Positions 9,201-24,200 of a stretch of 64,000 bases of DNA are shown piece after piece. The DNA comes from Pyxidicoccus caerfyrddinensis. Its GTDB lineage: Bacteria; Myxococcota; Myxococcia; Myxococcales; Myxococcaceae. The stretch is taken from the NCBI RefSeq assembly GCF_010894405.1, contig NZ_JAAIYA010000029.1, positions 1 through 64,000 on the forward strand, written 5' to 3'. Each line of letters starts with the position of its first letter. The first letter of the stretch is position 1. Below the pieces are notes generated by a model that did not search any database, was not told the origin of the DNA, and worked only from the letters and a program-made list of their open reading frames with translations. The translations under genes were made by a program, and so were the position numbers.

Positions 9201-12200
9201 TCCAGGTGGACTACGACGGCGAGGACCCGTCGGGAGGGCCGCTGTCCTGGGTCGCGGTCAACGCGGCGAGCCGGGAGCAGACGCTCTCCTTCAAACCGCC
9301 CGTCGGGCTGAACGGCGCGCCCTCGGTGCTCACCATCACCGCGCGCGACGACCAGGGCCACGAGGGCAGGACGCGGCTCATCATCGAGTCGCGGCAGCCC
9401 CGCGCGCCGGACCTGGCCATCCTGGAGCCCGCGGTGGACGGGTACCTGGTGGAGGGCAGCATCCAGCTCCAGCTGCGCGCGCTCTCCGGGGACGACCTCG
9501 GAGTCAAGCGGGTGGAGCTCTACGTCAACGGCGGCACCACGCCCGCCGTGACGCTGGGGGAGATGGACGGCCGTGCAGTCGAGACGTTCCGCGACGGCGA
9601 CGGCATCCCCACGCCCTCGGATCCGCTCGTCCGCATGGCCCTGGCCGCGATGCGCGTGCCCACCGAGGAGATGGGCCGGTTCAAGACGTACCGCACCACG
9701 CTGAGCCTGCCGCCGGGCTTCGTGAAGCTGGACCCGAGCCGCACCGAGGCCTTCATCCGCCTGCGCGTGGATGCCGTGGACCGCGAGGACCACCGGGCCT
9801 CGTTGGAGCGGCGCGTGCGCATCGTCCAGGACACGAGCCTGCCGGTGGCCAGCATCCTGCGCCCCACGCTCGGCAGCGACATCGTCGAGGGTACGCCGGT
9901 GCTCATCCAGGTCCAGGCGCGCGACAACGCGTTCGTGGACCGGATTGAAATCTACGCCGGGCCGAGCGCCGAGGAGATGAAGCCGGTCTACACGGCCGGG
10001 GACTTCCCGCCGGTGAACGCGCTGCCCGGCTCCGCCTTCGACGTCTACACGCCCTTCGTCACGTACCAGCACATCGTCCCGAAGCTGGAGTCGCGGGCCG
10101 CCCTGGACGTGGTGCCGTACTTCGTGGCCACGCGCGCGCGGGACGTGTCCGGCCAGTGGAGCGAGCTGGAGTACCAGCAGATCGACGTGGTGCGGGACCG
10201 GGAGCCGGCGCTGGCCATCGTGTCCCCGGCGGACGGCACCCAGGTGGTCCGTGGCAACCCGGTGACGGTGGTGCTCGCGGCCGAGGACGACGTCGCCGTC
10301 ACCAGCGTGCAGCTCTTCCGCGTCATGCAGGTCGACGGCGTGATGACGAAGGTGCCGTACGGGCTCGCGCTCGAGCGGCCTCCCTTCACGTTCGCCTACG
10401 TGCCTCCGGCGGACCTGCCGAAGGGGACGACCGTCATCCTCGAGGGCAAGGCGGTGGACAGCTTCGGCCACTTCGTCTTCTCGCAGGCGGTGACGCTGAT
10501 TGCCGAGGAGGACCAGCCGCCCACGGTCGCCATTGCCCAGCCGGGCGACAACGCGACGGTGGTGGAGGGCCGTGACTTCTCCGTGCTGGTGGCCGCCCAG
10601 GACGACGTCCGCGTGGAGGCGGTGGAGGTCACGGTGGAGGGCGGTGTGGATGGGCCGCTGCACTTCGTGGGCACGTCGCGCCCGTATACCTTCCGGGTGC
10701 CGCTGCCGTATGGCTCCGACGGTCGGACGCTGACGGTGCGCGCGAAGGCGCGTGACTCGGCGGGGAAGACGGTGACGGCGCCGGAGCGGCGCGTGCGCGC
10801 CATCCGCGACACCCAGAAGCCCACCGTGGCCTTCGCCTCGCCCGCCCACAACTCCCGCATGGTGGAGGGGCTGCGCCTGGACGTGGAGGCACGCGCCGAG
10901 GACAACGTCGGCGTGGCCGCCGTCACCGTGCACGTGAAGGTGGGGAGTGCCGCGCCGAAGGAGGTGGCCCGCTTCGCCGCGCCGCCGTTCCGCTTCTCGT
11001 ACCCCATCGCCAAGGACCTGGTGGCCGAGAACGGGACGCCGGTGCCCCTGGAGTTCACCGCGGAGGCGCTCGACACGAGCGGCAACTCCGCCACGACCCT
11101 GGTGCGCGTGGAGGCCATTGGCGACGCGAAGCCGACCGTCACGGTGAGCACGGCCTCGCAAGCGGTGGCCGGACGGCCCACCACGTTCTTCGCCAACGCC
11201 AGTGACGACGTGTCGGTCGCCCATGTCACCTTCCTGGTGGGACCGAGCGAGGACTTGGTCTCCGAGGTGGGCCGGCACTTCCTGCTGCCCTTCGAGCACC
11301 GCTACGTGGCGGACCCCGCCCAGGTGGGACAGACGCTGTGGCTGCGGGCCCGGGTGGTGGACTCGGCGGGCCAGGAGAGCCTGTCGCGGGCGGTGTCCTT
11401 CAAGGTGGTGGAGGACCGTCCGCCGCGCGTGGTGCTGGTGCGGCCCTCGGACGGGGCCACCCTCCTGGAGGGCGGCCGCGTACGCATGGAGGCCGAGGTG
11501 GAGGATGCTGAGGGCGCGGTGTCCTCGGTGACGTTCTTCGTGGACGGGCGCAAGGTGGCCACCGCCACCGCTCCAGCGGGAATTCCCGGCCGGCCCACGG
11601 CCTACGTGGCCAGCTACGTGGTGCCCGTCAACAACCCCCGGGCCTACCTGGACTTCCAGGCCGTGGCCGTCGACTCCGCGGGCCACGAGGTGGCGTCGCA
11701 GACGCAGAGCGTCCTCATCATTCGCGACGAGGTCCCCCCGAACGTGGAGCTGGTGGACCCGCCGGACCTGGACGTCGTCACCGAGGCGGAGCCGCTCGTG
11801 CTGGCGGCCGCCGCCGAGGACAACGGCATCGTGGACGCCGTCTCGTTCTACGTGGATGGCACCCGGGTGGGCACGTCCATGGTGCCCGTGCTGGGGTCCG
11901 CGGGCCGTCCGCTGTACCCCTTCACCTGGCTGGTGCCCAACTCCGCGGCCAGCGCGGAGGAGCTGCTCGTCATCAAGGCGGACGCGAAGGACCTGTCCGG
12001 CAAGGTGGGCCAGTCCGCGAACGTCAGCGTGGAGGTCGGCATGCGGCCGGCCCGGACGCCCGCGTACTTCTTCGGCATGAGCGGCCCGGGTGACTACCGG
12101 CTGGGCGCGCTCGCGCTGGACGCGAAGACCCGCAAGGGCATCGTAGGCGGCTGGGACCTGCCCGAGGGCGTGCCCGTGCGGCCCCAGGGTGCCCACGTCT

Positions 12201-15200
12201 TCACCCTCACGGCGGAAGGGGTGCAGCCGGGCGGCACCGTGAAGCTGCCGGGCATTCCGGTGGCGGCCACCTTCCACGGCAACCTGGCGCTGGTGGCGGT
12301 GCAGGGGCTGAACGAAGAGCCGAGCGAGCTGGTGGTCATCGACACCACCACCTTGTCGATGCCGGTGCTGCGGGGCTCCATCGACCTGCCCGGCCCGGAG
12401 GTGTACGCGGTCAAGGCCGAGGGGAACCTGGCCTTCGTGGCCAATGGCGAGGCCGGCGTGGTGGTGGTGGACCTGAAGCCGGTGGGCCTGGAGGTGCCGG
12501 GGCTGCCGCAGCGGCTGAACGTCGTCCCCGTGGTGGGGGATGCGCGGGACGTGGCCGTGGTGGGCAACGACCTGCTGGTGGCCGCGGGCTCGGCTGGCCT
12601 GCGCGTGCATGACCTGTTGGACCCGGAGATGGGAGAGCGCGGCTTCACGCCGGTGCCGGGCGGGGCGGAAGAGGTGGAGGTGTCGGGGACCCGCGCGCTC
12701 GTGGGCTGCCAGGGTGCCTCGTCGGCGCTCGCGGTGGTGGACCTGGGCTCCAGCCCGCCGCTGGTGGAGGCGCTGCTGTCGCACTCGCCCCGCCGCCGCG
12801 ACCTGGTGGCCACCGGCCAGCGCTCGTTGGCCATGTCGGGCGGCCTCGCCGTGTCCACCGTGCAGCTGGTGGACCAGGAGTCCCGGCCGGTGAAGGGCCT
12901 GCTGTCCGCCTCCGTCGTCCCGCCGGAGGGCTTCCCGAAGACGTTCGTGCGCGCCAACGTCCCGCAGGCGCAGGACGTGAGCATCTTCGAGGGCCAGCCC
13001 TTCACCCTGTTCGGCCACCAGGGCCTGGTGGACTTCAACCTGCCTCAGTTCCTGGTGACGGACGTGGTGCCGGCGAACGGCGCGGACCAGGTGGCGCTGT
13101 CGGGAACGGCCCCGTCGGTGACGGTGACATTCTCACAGCCCATCGACGCGGCGTTCCTCTCCGCCCATCCCACCCTCGCCGTGCTGCGCGTGGGCACGCC
13201 CTTCTCCTCGACGGTGGTGCCCGCGACGGCCTCCGTGGGCGAGAGCCCGCGCCAGCTCGTCTTCACGCTGACGGGCACCGAGCCGAAGCTGCCGCGAAAC
13301 GCGGACATCTACGTCGTCATCACGGGAGGCGAGAGCGGGCTGAGGAGCGAGGCCGGGACGCTGCAGGCCACCTTCACGTCACGCTTCCGCACCCGCGCGG
13401 CCGAGGGTGAGCCTCCGACCGTCGTCCGGGTGGAGCCGCCGGCGGGCCCCGAGGATGGTGGCACGCGCGTGAAGATTCACGGCGTGGGGCTGGTGTCGGG
13501 CGCCCGCGTGTTCTTCTCGACCGAGGAGGCCACCGAGGTGGGGCTCGACCCGTCGGGCGCGTTCCTCACGGCCGTGACGCCGCCCCAGGTGAAGGGGCCG
13601 GTGCGCGTCACCGTCATCAACCCGGACGGGCTGCAGGGCAGCCTGCTGGGTGGCTTCGTCTACCTGCCCATGCTGGAGGTGAACTTCGCGTCACCGGCCG
13701 CGGGCCGCACGCAGGGCGATGACTTGGTAGAGCTGTCCGGCGCGGGCTTCCAGGTGGGCGCGACAGTGACGTTCCGCGGCGTCTCGCGGAGCCGCCCGGC
13801 GACGCGCGTCGAGGTGTTGTCGCCCGGACGCGTCCGCCTGAGGACGCCGGAGGGTGACTTCGGCCCGGCGGACATCATCGTGGAGAACCCGGACGGCCAG
13901 CGCGTGGAGGCGCTCGGGGCCTTCCTCTATTCGAACCTGCGCACGGCGGACATCGTCAGCCGCTACGACCCGCAGAAGGACGGCTCCGACGGCCGTCCCC
14001 AGGAGCGGCTCCCGCAGGGCATGCCCGGACAGCTGGTCCTCTCCGGCAAGCGCGCGTGGGTGCTGTCGGACGGCGCCGTCAGTCAGGGGGCGACGGTGGT
14101 GGAGGTGTTGAAGAAGAGCCTCCAGGGCGCGCTGTCGCTGGTGGACGTGAGCGACCCGAAGGACGCCAAGATGATGGGCGGCGTCTCCTTCCCGCCGCCG
14201 TACCTGCCGCGCGCCCTGGCGGTGCGTGGCACCACGGCCTACGTCGTCGCGGACGCGCCGGAGCTGCAGGGCGTGGAGCTGGTGGGCGAGGGCGGCCCGT
14301 CGCTGCTGGTGGTGGACGCCACCAACCCCACGGCGCCGAAGTTCGCGTACGCGATGCCCTTCGAGGGCAAGGCGCATGGCGTGGACGTGGTGGATGACCT
14401 GGCGCTGGTGGCCGCCGGCGAGGGGGGCCTCGCCATCTTCTCGCTGAGGGATCCGCTCAAGCCGATGCTGGTGGGCTCCGTCCGCTCCTTCCTGCAGGGG
14501 GGCGCGCTGGGGACTCCGTCCATCACCCGCGTGAAGGCGATGGGGCGCTACGCCGCCGTCACCGCGATGCGCAGCAGCTTCTCCGGCTCCACGCTCGTGG
14601 TGGACCTGGCGCGGCCCGGCTTCCCCGTGGTGGGCGAGGTGGCCCCCTCGCTCGGTGACCTGGCGGTGTCCGGCACCCTGGGGCTCGCGGCATCCTCGGA
14701 TGCGCGGACCGTGTCGCTGGCGCAGCCCACGAAGCCGCGCGTCGTGTCCGCGGTGAAGTCGCTGGTGCCCGTTCAGTTCTTCTCCGCCGACCTCGGTCCC
14801 CACCTGGGCGCCACTGCGGGCTCCTCGCTGGTCCAGCTCAACCTCGTGTCGGACCTGGCCGCGCCGCTCTCCGTGGACGCGGTGGACCTGTACCCGGCCA
14901 CTTCCCTCGCGGACGTGGCCGTCGAGGGCAACCTCGTCGCGGCCACCATCAACGGGGTGGTGCCGCGCTCGGGGGCGACGGACGCGCTGGCGCTCGTCGA
15001 GGTGCCGTTCCCCATCGTGGTGGGCAGCACGCCTCGAGCGGGTGCGACGGGCGTACGCGTCTCCGAGCCCATCACGCTGATGCTGAGCGTGCCGCTGCAC
15101 CACGACAGCAGGGTGCGGGAGCGTTTCTCCGTGCGGCTGCTCAAGCTCAACGGCTCCGCCGACGGCGCGCTCGTGGACGCGACCTGGAGCCTGAACGAGG

Positions 15201-18200
15201 CCCGCACCGCCATCATCCTCGACCCATCGCAGGACCTGGACGAGCGGACCGCCTACCGCGTCGTGGCCCAGGGCCTCGTCTCGGATGGCGACGCGGTGAT
15301 GCCCGGCCGCTTCGTGGCCGAGTTCGAGACGTCCACCTCGGCCGATCGCGTCCCCGTGACGCTCATCTGCCCGGCGTCGACCCCGGACGGACTCCGGGAC
15401 TGTGTCGAGCCCCGCCAGGGGCCCGTGGAGGGTGACACCCTCGTCACGCTGCGCGGCGCGGGCTTCGAGCCCGGCCTGGAGGTCCGCTTCGGAGGAACGG
15501 CCGCGAAGGTCGTGGAGGTCGCCTCCGACAGGACGTGGGTCCGGGTGAGGACGCCGGCGGGCGCCGCGGGCGCCGCGAGCCTCGAGGTGCGCAACCCCTC
15601 GGGCGGCTCGCTCATGCGCCTGGGCGCGTACCTCTACACGGAGGCGCTGTCGCTGGCCTCCATCACCCCCGACAGGGGCCCGACCTCGGGTGGCACGCGG
15701 GTGGTGCTGGAGGGCACCGGCTTCGCCACCGACCGGCCCATGGACGTCTTTTTCGGCACCCAGCGCGCGCTGCGCGTGCGCACGCTCGGCATGGGCCGCC
15801 TCGAGGCCTATACGCCCAACGGGCTGAGGGGCCCGGTGGCCGTGACGGTGGTGCGCCCGGCGCCGGACGGGGACACCGTCACGCGCGAGGGCTTCTACAC
15901 CTTCGACCAGCCCACGGACTCCGCGCTGGCCTTCTCGGGAGAGATCCGCGACGTGCTGGTGATTGGCGACGCCATCTACACCGTGGGCGCGCAGGGCCTG
16001 CGGGTGGTGGACCTGTCCAACCTCTACACGCGGGGCCCACTGGCGGGCATTCCCATTCCTCCCGAGCGGCGGACCGAGCTCATCGACGAGGACCGCGACC
16101 GCGTCGACGACCGCATCATCGGCCAGTGGGACTCCCAGGGTGGGGAGCTGCTGTCCCTGGCGTATCCCGTCGAGGGCGGAGACCGGCTCTTCGTGGGCGC
16201 GGGGCGGCGCAACGCGGCGGGGGAGTACGCCGTGGCGACCGTCATGGAGCTGGACATCTCCAACCCGGCCCAGCCCCGGCTGGTGTCCTCGACGCCGGCT
16301 GGCGCGGGTGCCGTGTTCGGGCTCGACGCGCGGGGAGACCGCCTGCTCGCCGCGGCGGGGGCGGGGGGACTGCGGGGCTATGACATCTCCCACGCGCCGT
16401 TCCTGCTGAACACGCGCGGGACGCCCATTGCCCCGGACACCCGGTCGACGCAGGCCACCGCGCTGGCGGTGGAGGGCGGCCGCGCGGTGCTCGGCACGGG
16501 CGTGTGGACGCAGGGGCATCGCTTCACCCAGGGGCGGCTGCACCTGCTGAACGTGGAGCGCCTCACGGAGGACGCCGAGTCGGCTCCGCTGGTGCTCGGC
16601 TCCGTCGAGCTCGACGTGCAGCGCGTGCGCATGCACCGGGGCTGGGCGGTGGTGGCCGCCGGTGACGCCGGGCTCGTCCTGGTACGGCTGACGGGCGAGG
16701 GCGCTCCGGCCATCTCCGAGCACAAGGTCGGCAAGGCGGTGCTCGGAGGCTTCGCGTCCGACGTGCGGCTGGTGGGCAGCCTCGCGTACGTGGCCGTGGG
16801 CGAGGCGGGCGTCGCGGTGGTGGACCTGAGCAACCTGGAGGCGCCGAAGCTGCTGTACCACGTGACGGGCGCCAGGGGCGGCGCGGCGCGCACGGTGGCG
16901 GTGGCGGGGGGCCGCGTCATCAGCGTGCGGCAGCGGTCGTCCACCAGCTGGTCGCTGGAGTTCGGCCCGGCGGCCGAGCTGGTGCTGGTATCTTCCAGCG
17001 TGGGCCGTGGTGACCGGGTGCCGCGCGAGCTGCCGTCGCTGCTGCTCACCTTCTCCACCACCATCACCCCGGAGAGCGCGCGTCAGGCGGTGTCCTTCCT
17101 GGTGAATGGGGAGGAGTGGCTGAAGACGGCGGAGCCCCAGGTGGACCTGGAGGCTGGGAGCGCGGAGCTGCCGGTGAGCACGGTGGTGCTCCGGTTCCGG
17201 CCGCAGACGCCGCTGCCCGCGGTCGCGGGGCAGTGCTTCTCGGGGCTGCGCCTCTCGGTGTCCACCGAGCTGGCCACGCCGGATGGCAAGCGCCTGATGG
17301 CGCCCTTCGCGGCGGACTTCGAGTCGGCCGGCGGGCTCTTCCCGCGCCCGCGCATCGCCCAGGTGGTGCCGCGCGTGGGGCCCGTGAGCGGCGGCTCCAT
17401 CCTCCAGATTCTCGGCGAGGGCTTCACGCAGGATGTGAAGGTGCGCATTGGCGGCGCCGACGCCGTCGTCCTGCCCTCGGCCATCCATGACTCCACGCGG
17501 CTGACGGTGAAGACGCCCGAGGGCGTCCCCGGGCTGGCGGACGTGGAGGTCATCAACTACGAGCCGGGTTGCCTGTCGGGCCTGTCCGACCGGCGGCCGG
17601 GCGGCTTCCTCTACAAGTCGCCCCTCTGGCTCAGCAGCGCCACCCCGCGCTTCCTCAATGCGCGCGGCGGCAGCCGGATGGAAATCACCGGCGACGGCTT
17701 CCTGCCCGCCTGGGCCTATGGCGCCATGGGGGCGCCGGTGGTGAAGGTCGGCGGTGTCGACGCCCTGGCGGTGTCGGTGGCGTCCACGGGCCTGCTGAAC
17801 GTCGAGGCCCCGCCGGGCTCGTTCGGCGCCAACGGCTTCGCGGATGTCACCGTCAGCACCACGCTGCCGGACAACCGCGGCGGCAACACCGCGGACAGCC
17901 TGCCCGAGTCCGCCTCCCTGGTGGAAAAGGTGGGCTACGGCCTGGAGCGCAGCCTCCCCCTGGGCGTGAATCGTCCGGGCCCGGCGAATGCGGGCGAGGA
18001 GTACGCCGCGGGCATCTTCCCGAAGACGCTCTTCGTGAGCCCCGAGCACCCGAAGCGGATCTACGCGTCCGCGGGCGCGTCCGGGAACGGCAACCGCACG
18101 AGCCGTCCGTACACGGGCCCGCTGACGGGCGGTGGCGTGTTCTACGACTCCATGCGCCTGGCCCACTACGACATGAACAAGCCGGGTGAGCCGGAGGCGA

Positions 18201-21200
18201 CCGACGGCACGGCCGCGGAGCCGGCTGACGCCCAGGTGGACCGGCTGTTCGCGGTGCTGAACCGCTACCTGCCAGCGGGCTCTCCGCTGCCGGACATCGC
18301 CCTCACGCCGGACTCGATGGACGTGGCGGCGCTTCCCGGACAGGTGCTCGTGGCCAACGGCGAGGCGGGCCTGGCGGTGCTGAACCCGAGCGACCTGAAG
18401 GAGCTGGGCGCCGCGAAGTTCGGCGTCTTCGGCGAAGCGGAGTACGCCACGCGGCTGCTGCCCACGCCGATTGGCAGCTGGGTGGCCTTCAACGGAATGG
18501 TGCCCAACCCGCCGCCGGGCGATTCGATGTGCAGGGGGACGCAGCCCGCGGCGGGCGCCGGCGGCAAGGTGCGCCTGCTCGACACGCGCTTCCCGGCGGA
18601 CCCGTTGCTGGTGCGGACGGTGGACGTGGGGGCGGAGCCCTATGGCATGACCGTTCACGGGGGCCTGCTCTTCGTGGCCGCGGGTCAGCACGAGGGCGTC
18701 TACTACTGCTCTTCGAACCCGACCGCGCCGCCTCCGCCCGAGTTCTCGGTGAGCGGCGGTGCGCGCGGTGGGCAGCGCACGACGTACCACGCGCGCGAAG
18801 GCGTGGTGGAGAAGCCCGAGGGGCTCTTCTCCATCCATGACCCGTCCAGCCGCGAGAAGCCGAACCGCGGAAGCCTGTCCTACGACGTCAACCTCACGGA
18901 CGTGGTGGTGGTGCGCGACGTGGCCATCGTCGCGGCGGCCGAGCTGGGGCTGCTCTTCATCGACGTCTCCAACCTCGACAAGCCCGTGGAGCTCGTGGGC
19001 AAGCGCATCCTCTTCAGCGAGGCGCTGTCCAACGTGCCGGGCCAGCCGCAGCGGCTCCGGCTGGTGGGCGACATGCTCTTCGTCTCCGCCAACGAGGGCG
19101 GCGTGGTGCTGGTGGACGTGGCGGATCCGCGAAACCCCCGCCTCGTGGCCGGCGGCAACACCGAGGCCGCCATGGACTCGGCGGCGGTGGGGGACCGGCT
19201 GCTGGTGGCGGGCAAGGACCGCGTCACCGAGCTGCTGGTGCCCTTCTCCTTCGTCACCGGCATGACGCCGGAGCGCGACTCCGTGGTGCCTCCGGAGGGC
19301 CCGTCCTTCACGGTGCTCTTCAGCCGACCCATCAACCCGGGCAGCGTCCGGACCTCCGTGGGCGCCTTGGGTGAGCCGATCACCCTGGAGCTGCTCGACG
19401 AGAACGACCAGCCCGTCATGCAGGGCCCGGCGCGGATGCCGCTGACGTGGACGTCGCTCACGAACCACGAGCTGCTGCGGTACGGCCTGAGCGTGACGGT
19501 GGGCGGGACGCTGGCGGCGAACAAGCCCTACACGCTGCGGATCGCCGGCGTCACCGACGACCGGGGGGGCCGCCTGCTCATCCCGTTCAAGGGTCGGTTC
19601 CGCACGGGCGGGGCTTCCAGCAAGCTCCCGGTGGTGGCGTCGGTGACGCCGCGGCTCGTGTCGCTCCAGGGCGGGCACATCACCCTGGTGGGCAGCGGCT
19701 TCGGCACCAACGCGCTCGTGCGCATTGGCGGCACCGAGGTGGACTGCGTCATCCCCGCCTCCGAATGCTCCGTGACGGACGGGGACACGCGGCTGACGCT
19801 GAAGGCCCCGTCGTCGGACCAGCCGGGCCCGGCGGACGTGGTGGTGCGAGATCCAGGGGGCCCGCGCTCGGAGCTCCCCTCGGGCGTGTTCTACCTGGAT
19901 GACCTGGTGGGCGCTCACGCGACGCTGTCTCCGGACCACGGGCCCGTGGGCGGCAACACGCGCGTGACGCTGACGCTGGACCGCGCTGCGATTGCCCCGG
20001 GCACGCGGGTGCGCGTGGGCACGCGGCTGGCGGGTGAGGTGGACGTCATCGACCTGCGCCAGGTGAAGTTCACCCTGCCCGAGGGCACGGCGGGCCTGGT
20101 CCCCGTGGCGCTGGAGCGCGACGCGGAGGACCCCGAGGACGAGCCGGAGTCCTTCGTCGTGGGCACCTTCTCGTATGACCTGCCGTTCGGGTCGCACCTG
20201 ACGCTGCCGGGGTTCCCGCCGCTGGAGGCCTCGGAAATCAAGCTGGATGGCAGCACCCTGTACGTGGGCGTGTCGGCGAACGCCCCCGGGCTGCAGATCT
20301 TCGACGTGCTGCTGGAGGAGCGTCCCATCCGCAAGGGCAGCCTGCGGACGACGGCCCCGGTGCTCGGCCTGGACGTGAGCCATCCGCTGGCGCTGCTGGC
20401 GGAGGGGCCGGGCATCACCGCGGTGGACGTCTCCGACCCGGCGCGTCCCTTCACGGTGGGCCGGGTGGCCACCTCTGGCACGGCCACGGGCGTGCGCATC
20501 GAGGGAACGCGCGCCTACGTCAGCGTCACCGAGCCGAGCTCCGGCAGCGGGCAGATCCAGGTGCTGGACCTGACGAAGCCGACGCTCGATGTCGTGACGA
20601 GCGAGGCGCGCCTGCTCTACCCCGAGGACGGCCTGGCGCTGGACCTGGGGCCGGACCGCTTCTACGTGCTGACGTCGAAGGTCAACGGCGAGTCCGGAGA
20701 CGGACTGCGGCTGAGCATCTACGACCGCGCCGGCGCGAAGAAGGGCTGGGTGACGGTGGATGCGAGCCTCACCTCGACGTCGGTGCTCCTGCGCAGCCGC
20801 GTGGCGGTGCGCGCGGGCCGCGCCTACGTCACGGTGGGGCAGCGGGTGTATGTGTTCGACGTGAGCCCCGAGCGCGAGGCGGCGCCCGTGGCGCTCCAGT
20901 CCGCGCAGCTCGCCGCCGAGGGCCGGGGCCTCACCTGGGCGGGTGGCAGCCTCTGGGTGGCCACGCGCGATGCCACGCAGTCCGTCGTGGAGGTGCCTCC
21001 CGCGGAGCTACTGGCCGTGGGCTCCTCGCCTGTGAATGACGCCCTCGCGCCCGTGGCTGCGCAGGTGAGCGTGGACTTCAACCTCGCCGTCGCGCCGGCC
21101 ACCGTGGTGGGGGCCGTGCAGGTCAAGGCGACGGGGGCGGACAACGTCGAGCGCACCGTGGCGGGCACCTGGAAGGTCATCCCGCGGGTGCGCGGGTCGT

Positions 21201-24200
21201 CGCTCCTCTTCGAGCCGGCCTCGATGACGCAGGAGCCGCCCGTGCCGCCGTTCAACGGTGGCGAGAGGGTGCGCGTCACCATTCCGAAGGGCAGCCTGCG
21301 GACCGTGGGGGCCAGCCCCATCGCCCTGGCCACGGCGGTGGACCTGCGCTTCACCGTCGCGGAAGAGGGGGCCCTGCAGCCCACCCTCGCGAGCGTCACG
21401 CCGTCCAACGGCCTGCGGACCCAGACGACTGCCGTGGTCATCGAGGGCGCCCACTTCCGTCCGCTGACGGACGGGACGGGGACGAAGGTCCTCGTGGGCG
21501 GCCAGGTGCTGCTCCCCAAGACGGGCAGCGACAACTCGAAGCTCCTCGTCGACGTGCCCCCCTCGGCGGCGGCCGGTCCGGTGTCCGTGCAGGTGGTGGA
21601 CCCGAGCGGGCTGTCGGCGCTGCGGCTGGGCGGCTTCGTCTACCGCGATCCGTTGCTCGTCGAGACGCTCACGCCGGACCGCGCGGATCAGCGCGGCGGG
21701 ACGGACGTGCTGCTGTCGGGCACGGGCTTCCGGCCCGGCCTGCGGGTGATGTTCGGCGGGACGGAGTCCGCGGACGTGCGGGTGCTGTCGTCCCGGACCG
21801 CCCTGGCGAACGCGCCGCCGCATGAGGCCGGCCTGGTGGACGTAGAGGCGCGGGTGGCGGACGACGTGCCGTACACGAAGGCCCGGTCCTTCCTCTACGG
21901 GACGGGCGCGGTGTCCCGGCTGGGGACGCCTCCGCTGCGGCACCTGCTGCTGGACCGCGGAGTGGTGTTCGCGGCCATCGGTGGCGAGGTGGAGGTCACC
22001 GGCCCGGGCGGCGACCCCGTGTCGGGAGGCGGCCTGCGCGTCTGGTCACCCGGTGGGCTGCTGGTGGCGGACCCCGCCGAGCCCACCGCCATCCGCGAAA
22101 TCACCCGGCTGACGTTCTCGGACAGCACGCAGGGCGGCGCCTGGCGCCTGGCGCGGCTGGGAGACCGGCTCTACGTGGCGGCGGGCACGGGTGGCCTGAA
22201 GGTCGTCGACATCACCCGTCCCGCCGCGCCCTCGCTGGAGTTCTCGCTGGCGGGCCAGGGTCCGACGGTGGACGTCGCCGCGGGCGGCGAGATGGTCTTC
22301 ACCGCCGACAGCAGCGGTGTGCGGGCGTGGCGGACCACCGAGGACGCGCGGCCGCGGTTGACGGGCCAGCGCGCCATCGAAGGCGGTGTCTCGGCGCTCG
22401 CGCTCCATGGCGGGTACCTCCTCGCGGCGGGCGGGAGCGCGGGCAACGCCGTGCTGTACGTGCTGGATGCGCGCCGCGGTGACCTGGCGGTGGTGGGACA
22501 GCGGCCGCTCGCCGGCCGTGCGCGCCACATCACCACCGAGGGGCACCGCGCATTCGTCTCGCTTGGCAAGCGCAAGGAAGTGGCCCTCATCGACCTGCGC
22601 TACCCGGAGAGCCCCCAGCTGGACGTCGTGCTGCCGTTGCAGGACCCGCTCGGGAGCGGGCATGTCTCCGCGGAGCAGACGCACGTGGCCGCGGGCATCG
22701 CCTGGGTCGCGGCGGGCGGCGGCAAGGTGCAGCGCTTCCGGGTGCCGGCGGCGGGCAGCCCCGCGTGGCTGGAGCGGGTGAGCGTCACGGGTGACGCGAA
22801 CACCCTGGCGTTCCGTGGCAGCCACCTGCTGGTGGGCACGCTGGTGCTCGACGTGGGCGGGCGGGCCGTGGAGCTGCCGGTGCAGCACGCGGAAGAGGCG
22901 GCCTCGCCACTGGCGGGGATGATTGCCACCGCGCCGCTGTCGCACCTCGAGGTGCTGGGGACGCGGCCGGGCGAGGGGGAGCGGGTGTCCATCCACACCG
23001 CGCCGGAGGTGCTCCTCAGCGAGCTGCCGCGCTCGACGACGCTGCACGAGGTGCGGCTGGAGGTCGCGGACGGTGGCACCACCGTGCCGGTGGAGTGGCT
23101 GGCCACCAGTGTCGACGGGGGACCGCGCATCGTGGCGGTGGACCCGGAGCTGAGCGTGTCCACGGACTACGTCCTGCGGATTGGCGCGGGCCTGACGGAC
23201 CTGCGGGACGGCGGCCTGGGGACGGACACGGAGGTCCGGTTCCAGACGGCCTCGCTGGACACGCCGGCGGCCCCGGTGCTGGGCGAGGTGCTGCCCGCCT
23301 ACGGCCTGCCGGACGGTGGCGAGATGGTGGCGCTTCGCGGCGAGGGCTTCATGAGCGGCTGCGCGGTGTCCATCGGCGGAGCGCCGGCCCTGGGCTGCCG
23401 CCTGGAGAACGATGCCGGCACGCTGGTGACGACGCAGGCGCCCCGCGGTGTTCCGGGCGCGGCCGCGGTGCAGCTCACCAACCCGGACGGCCTGTCCGCC
23501 ATGCGGCTGGGCGCGTACCGGTACCTGTTGCCGCCGCGCATCACGAAGGTGGAGCCGGCATCCGCTCCGGTCAACAGCCGGGCGGTCATCACCCTCTCCG
23601 GCGAAGGCCTCTTCGGGGGCTCCCGCGTCCTCTTCACGCCGGAAGGCGCGCCCCAGCGCGTGCCGGCGCGTGGCGTCGTTGTGGACTCCACCGGCGCGCT
23701 CAAGGTGACGGTGCCGGATGGCATCGTCGGACCGGTGGCCCTCACCCTGGAGACGCCGGGGGCGGTGACGCCCGTCTCGCACACGCTGCCCCGGGCCTTC
23801 ACCTTCACCCTGCCGTCGCGTGACGAGCTCGCCGCCGACGGCCATGTGTCGGCCACGGTGGGGTATGCGCTGCTCGCGGCGAAGGGCGACAAGCTGCTGG
23901 CGCTGGACGTGTCCATGCCGGGCAGCACGTCGACGTCGGCGCAGGTGGCCGGCGTGGTGGAGCCGAGCGCCCTCACCGTGGCGGGCGGCCGCGCGGTGCT
24001 CGTGGGCACCCACGCGGTGGCTCGCTATGACCTGGGAACCTGTGGCAGCGGTCCGGGCGCCCCATGCTTCCCGCAGGAGCGGGACCGCGTGCTGCTGGCG
24101 CCGGGAACGCTGATGACGGCGGCCGCCGCGAACGCGGATGCCACCACCGTCGCGCTGGGCGGCGGCGGTGACCTGGTGCTGTTGAGTGAGCTGCGCGGGG

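Noticed and set aside
3263..13018. A 3,251-codon open frame on the minus strand opposite the giant gene (similar ones at 13691-20383, 22046-30271, 30290-34735 and 36276-46955)
   Set aside because: They are in register with the sense codons, and their products are His/Arg/Gly-rich with no domains, signal peptides or ribosome binding sites. They stay open because the sense genes avoid TTA, CTA and TCA.
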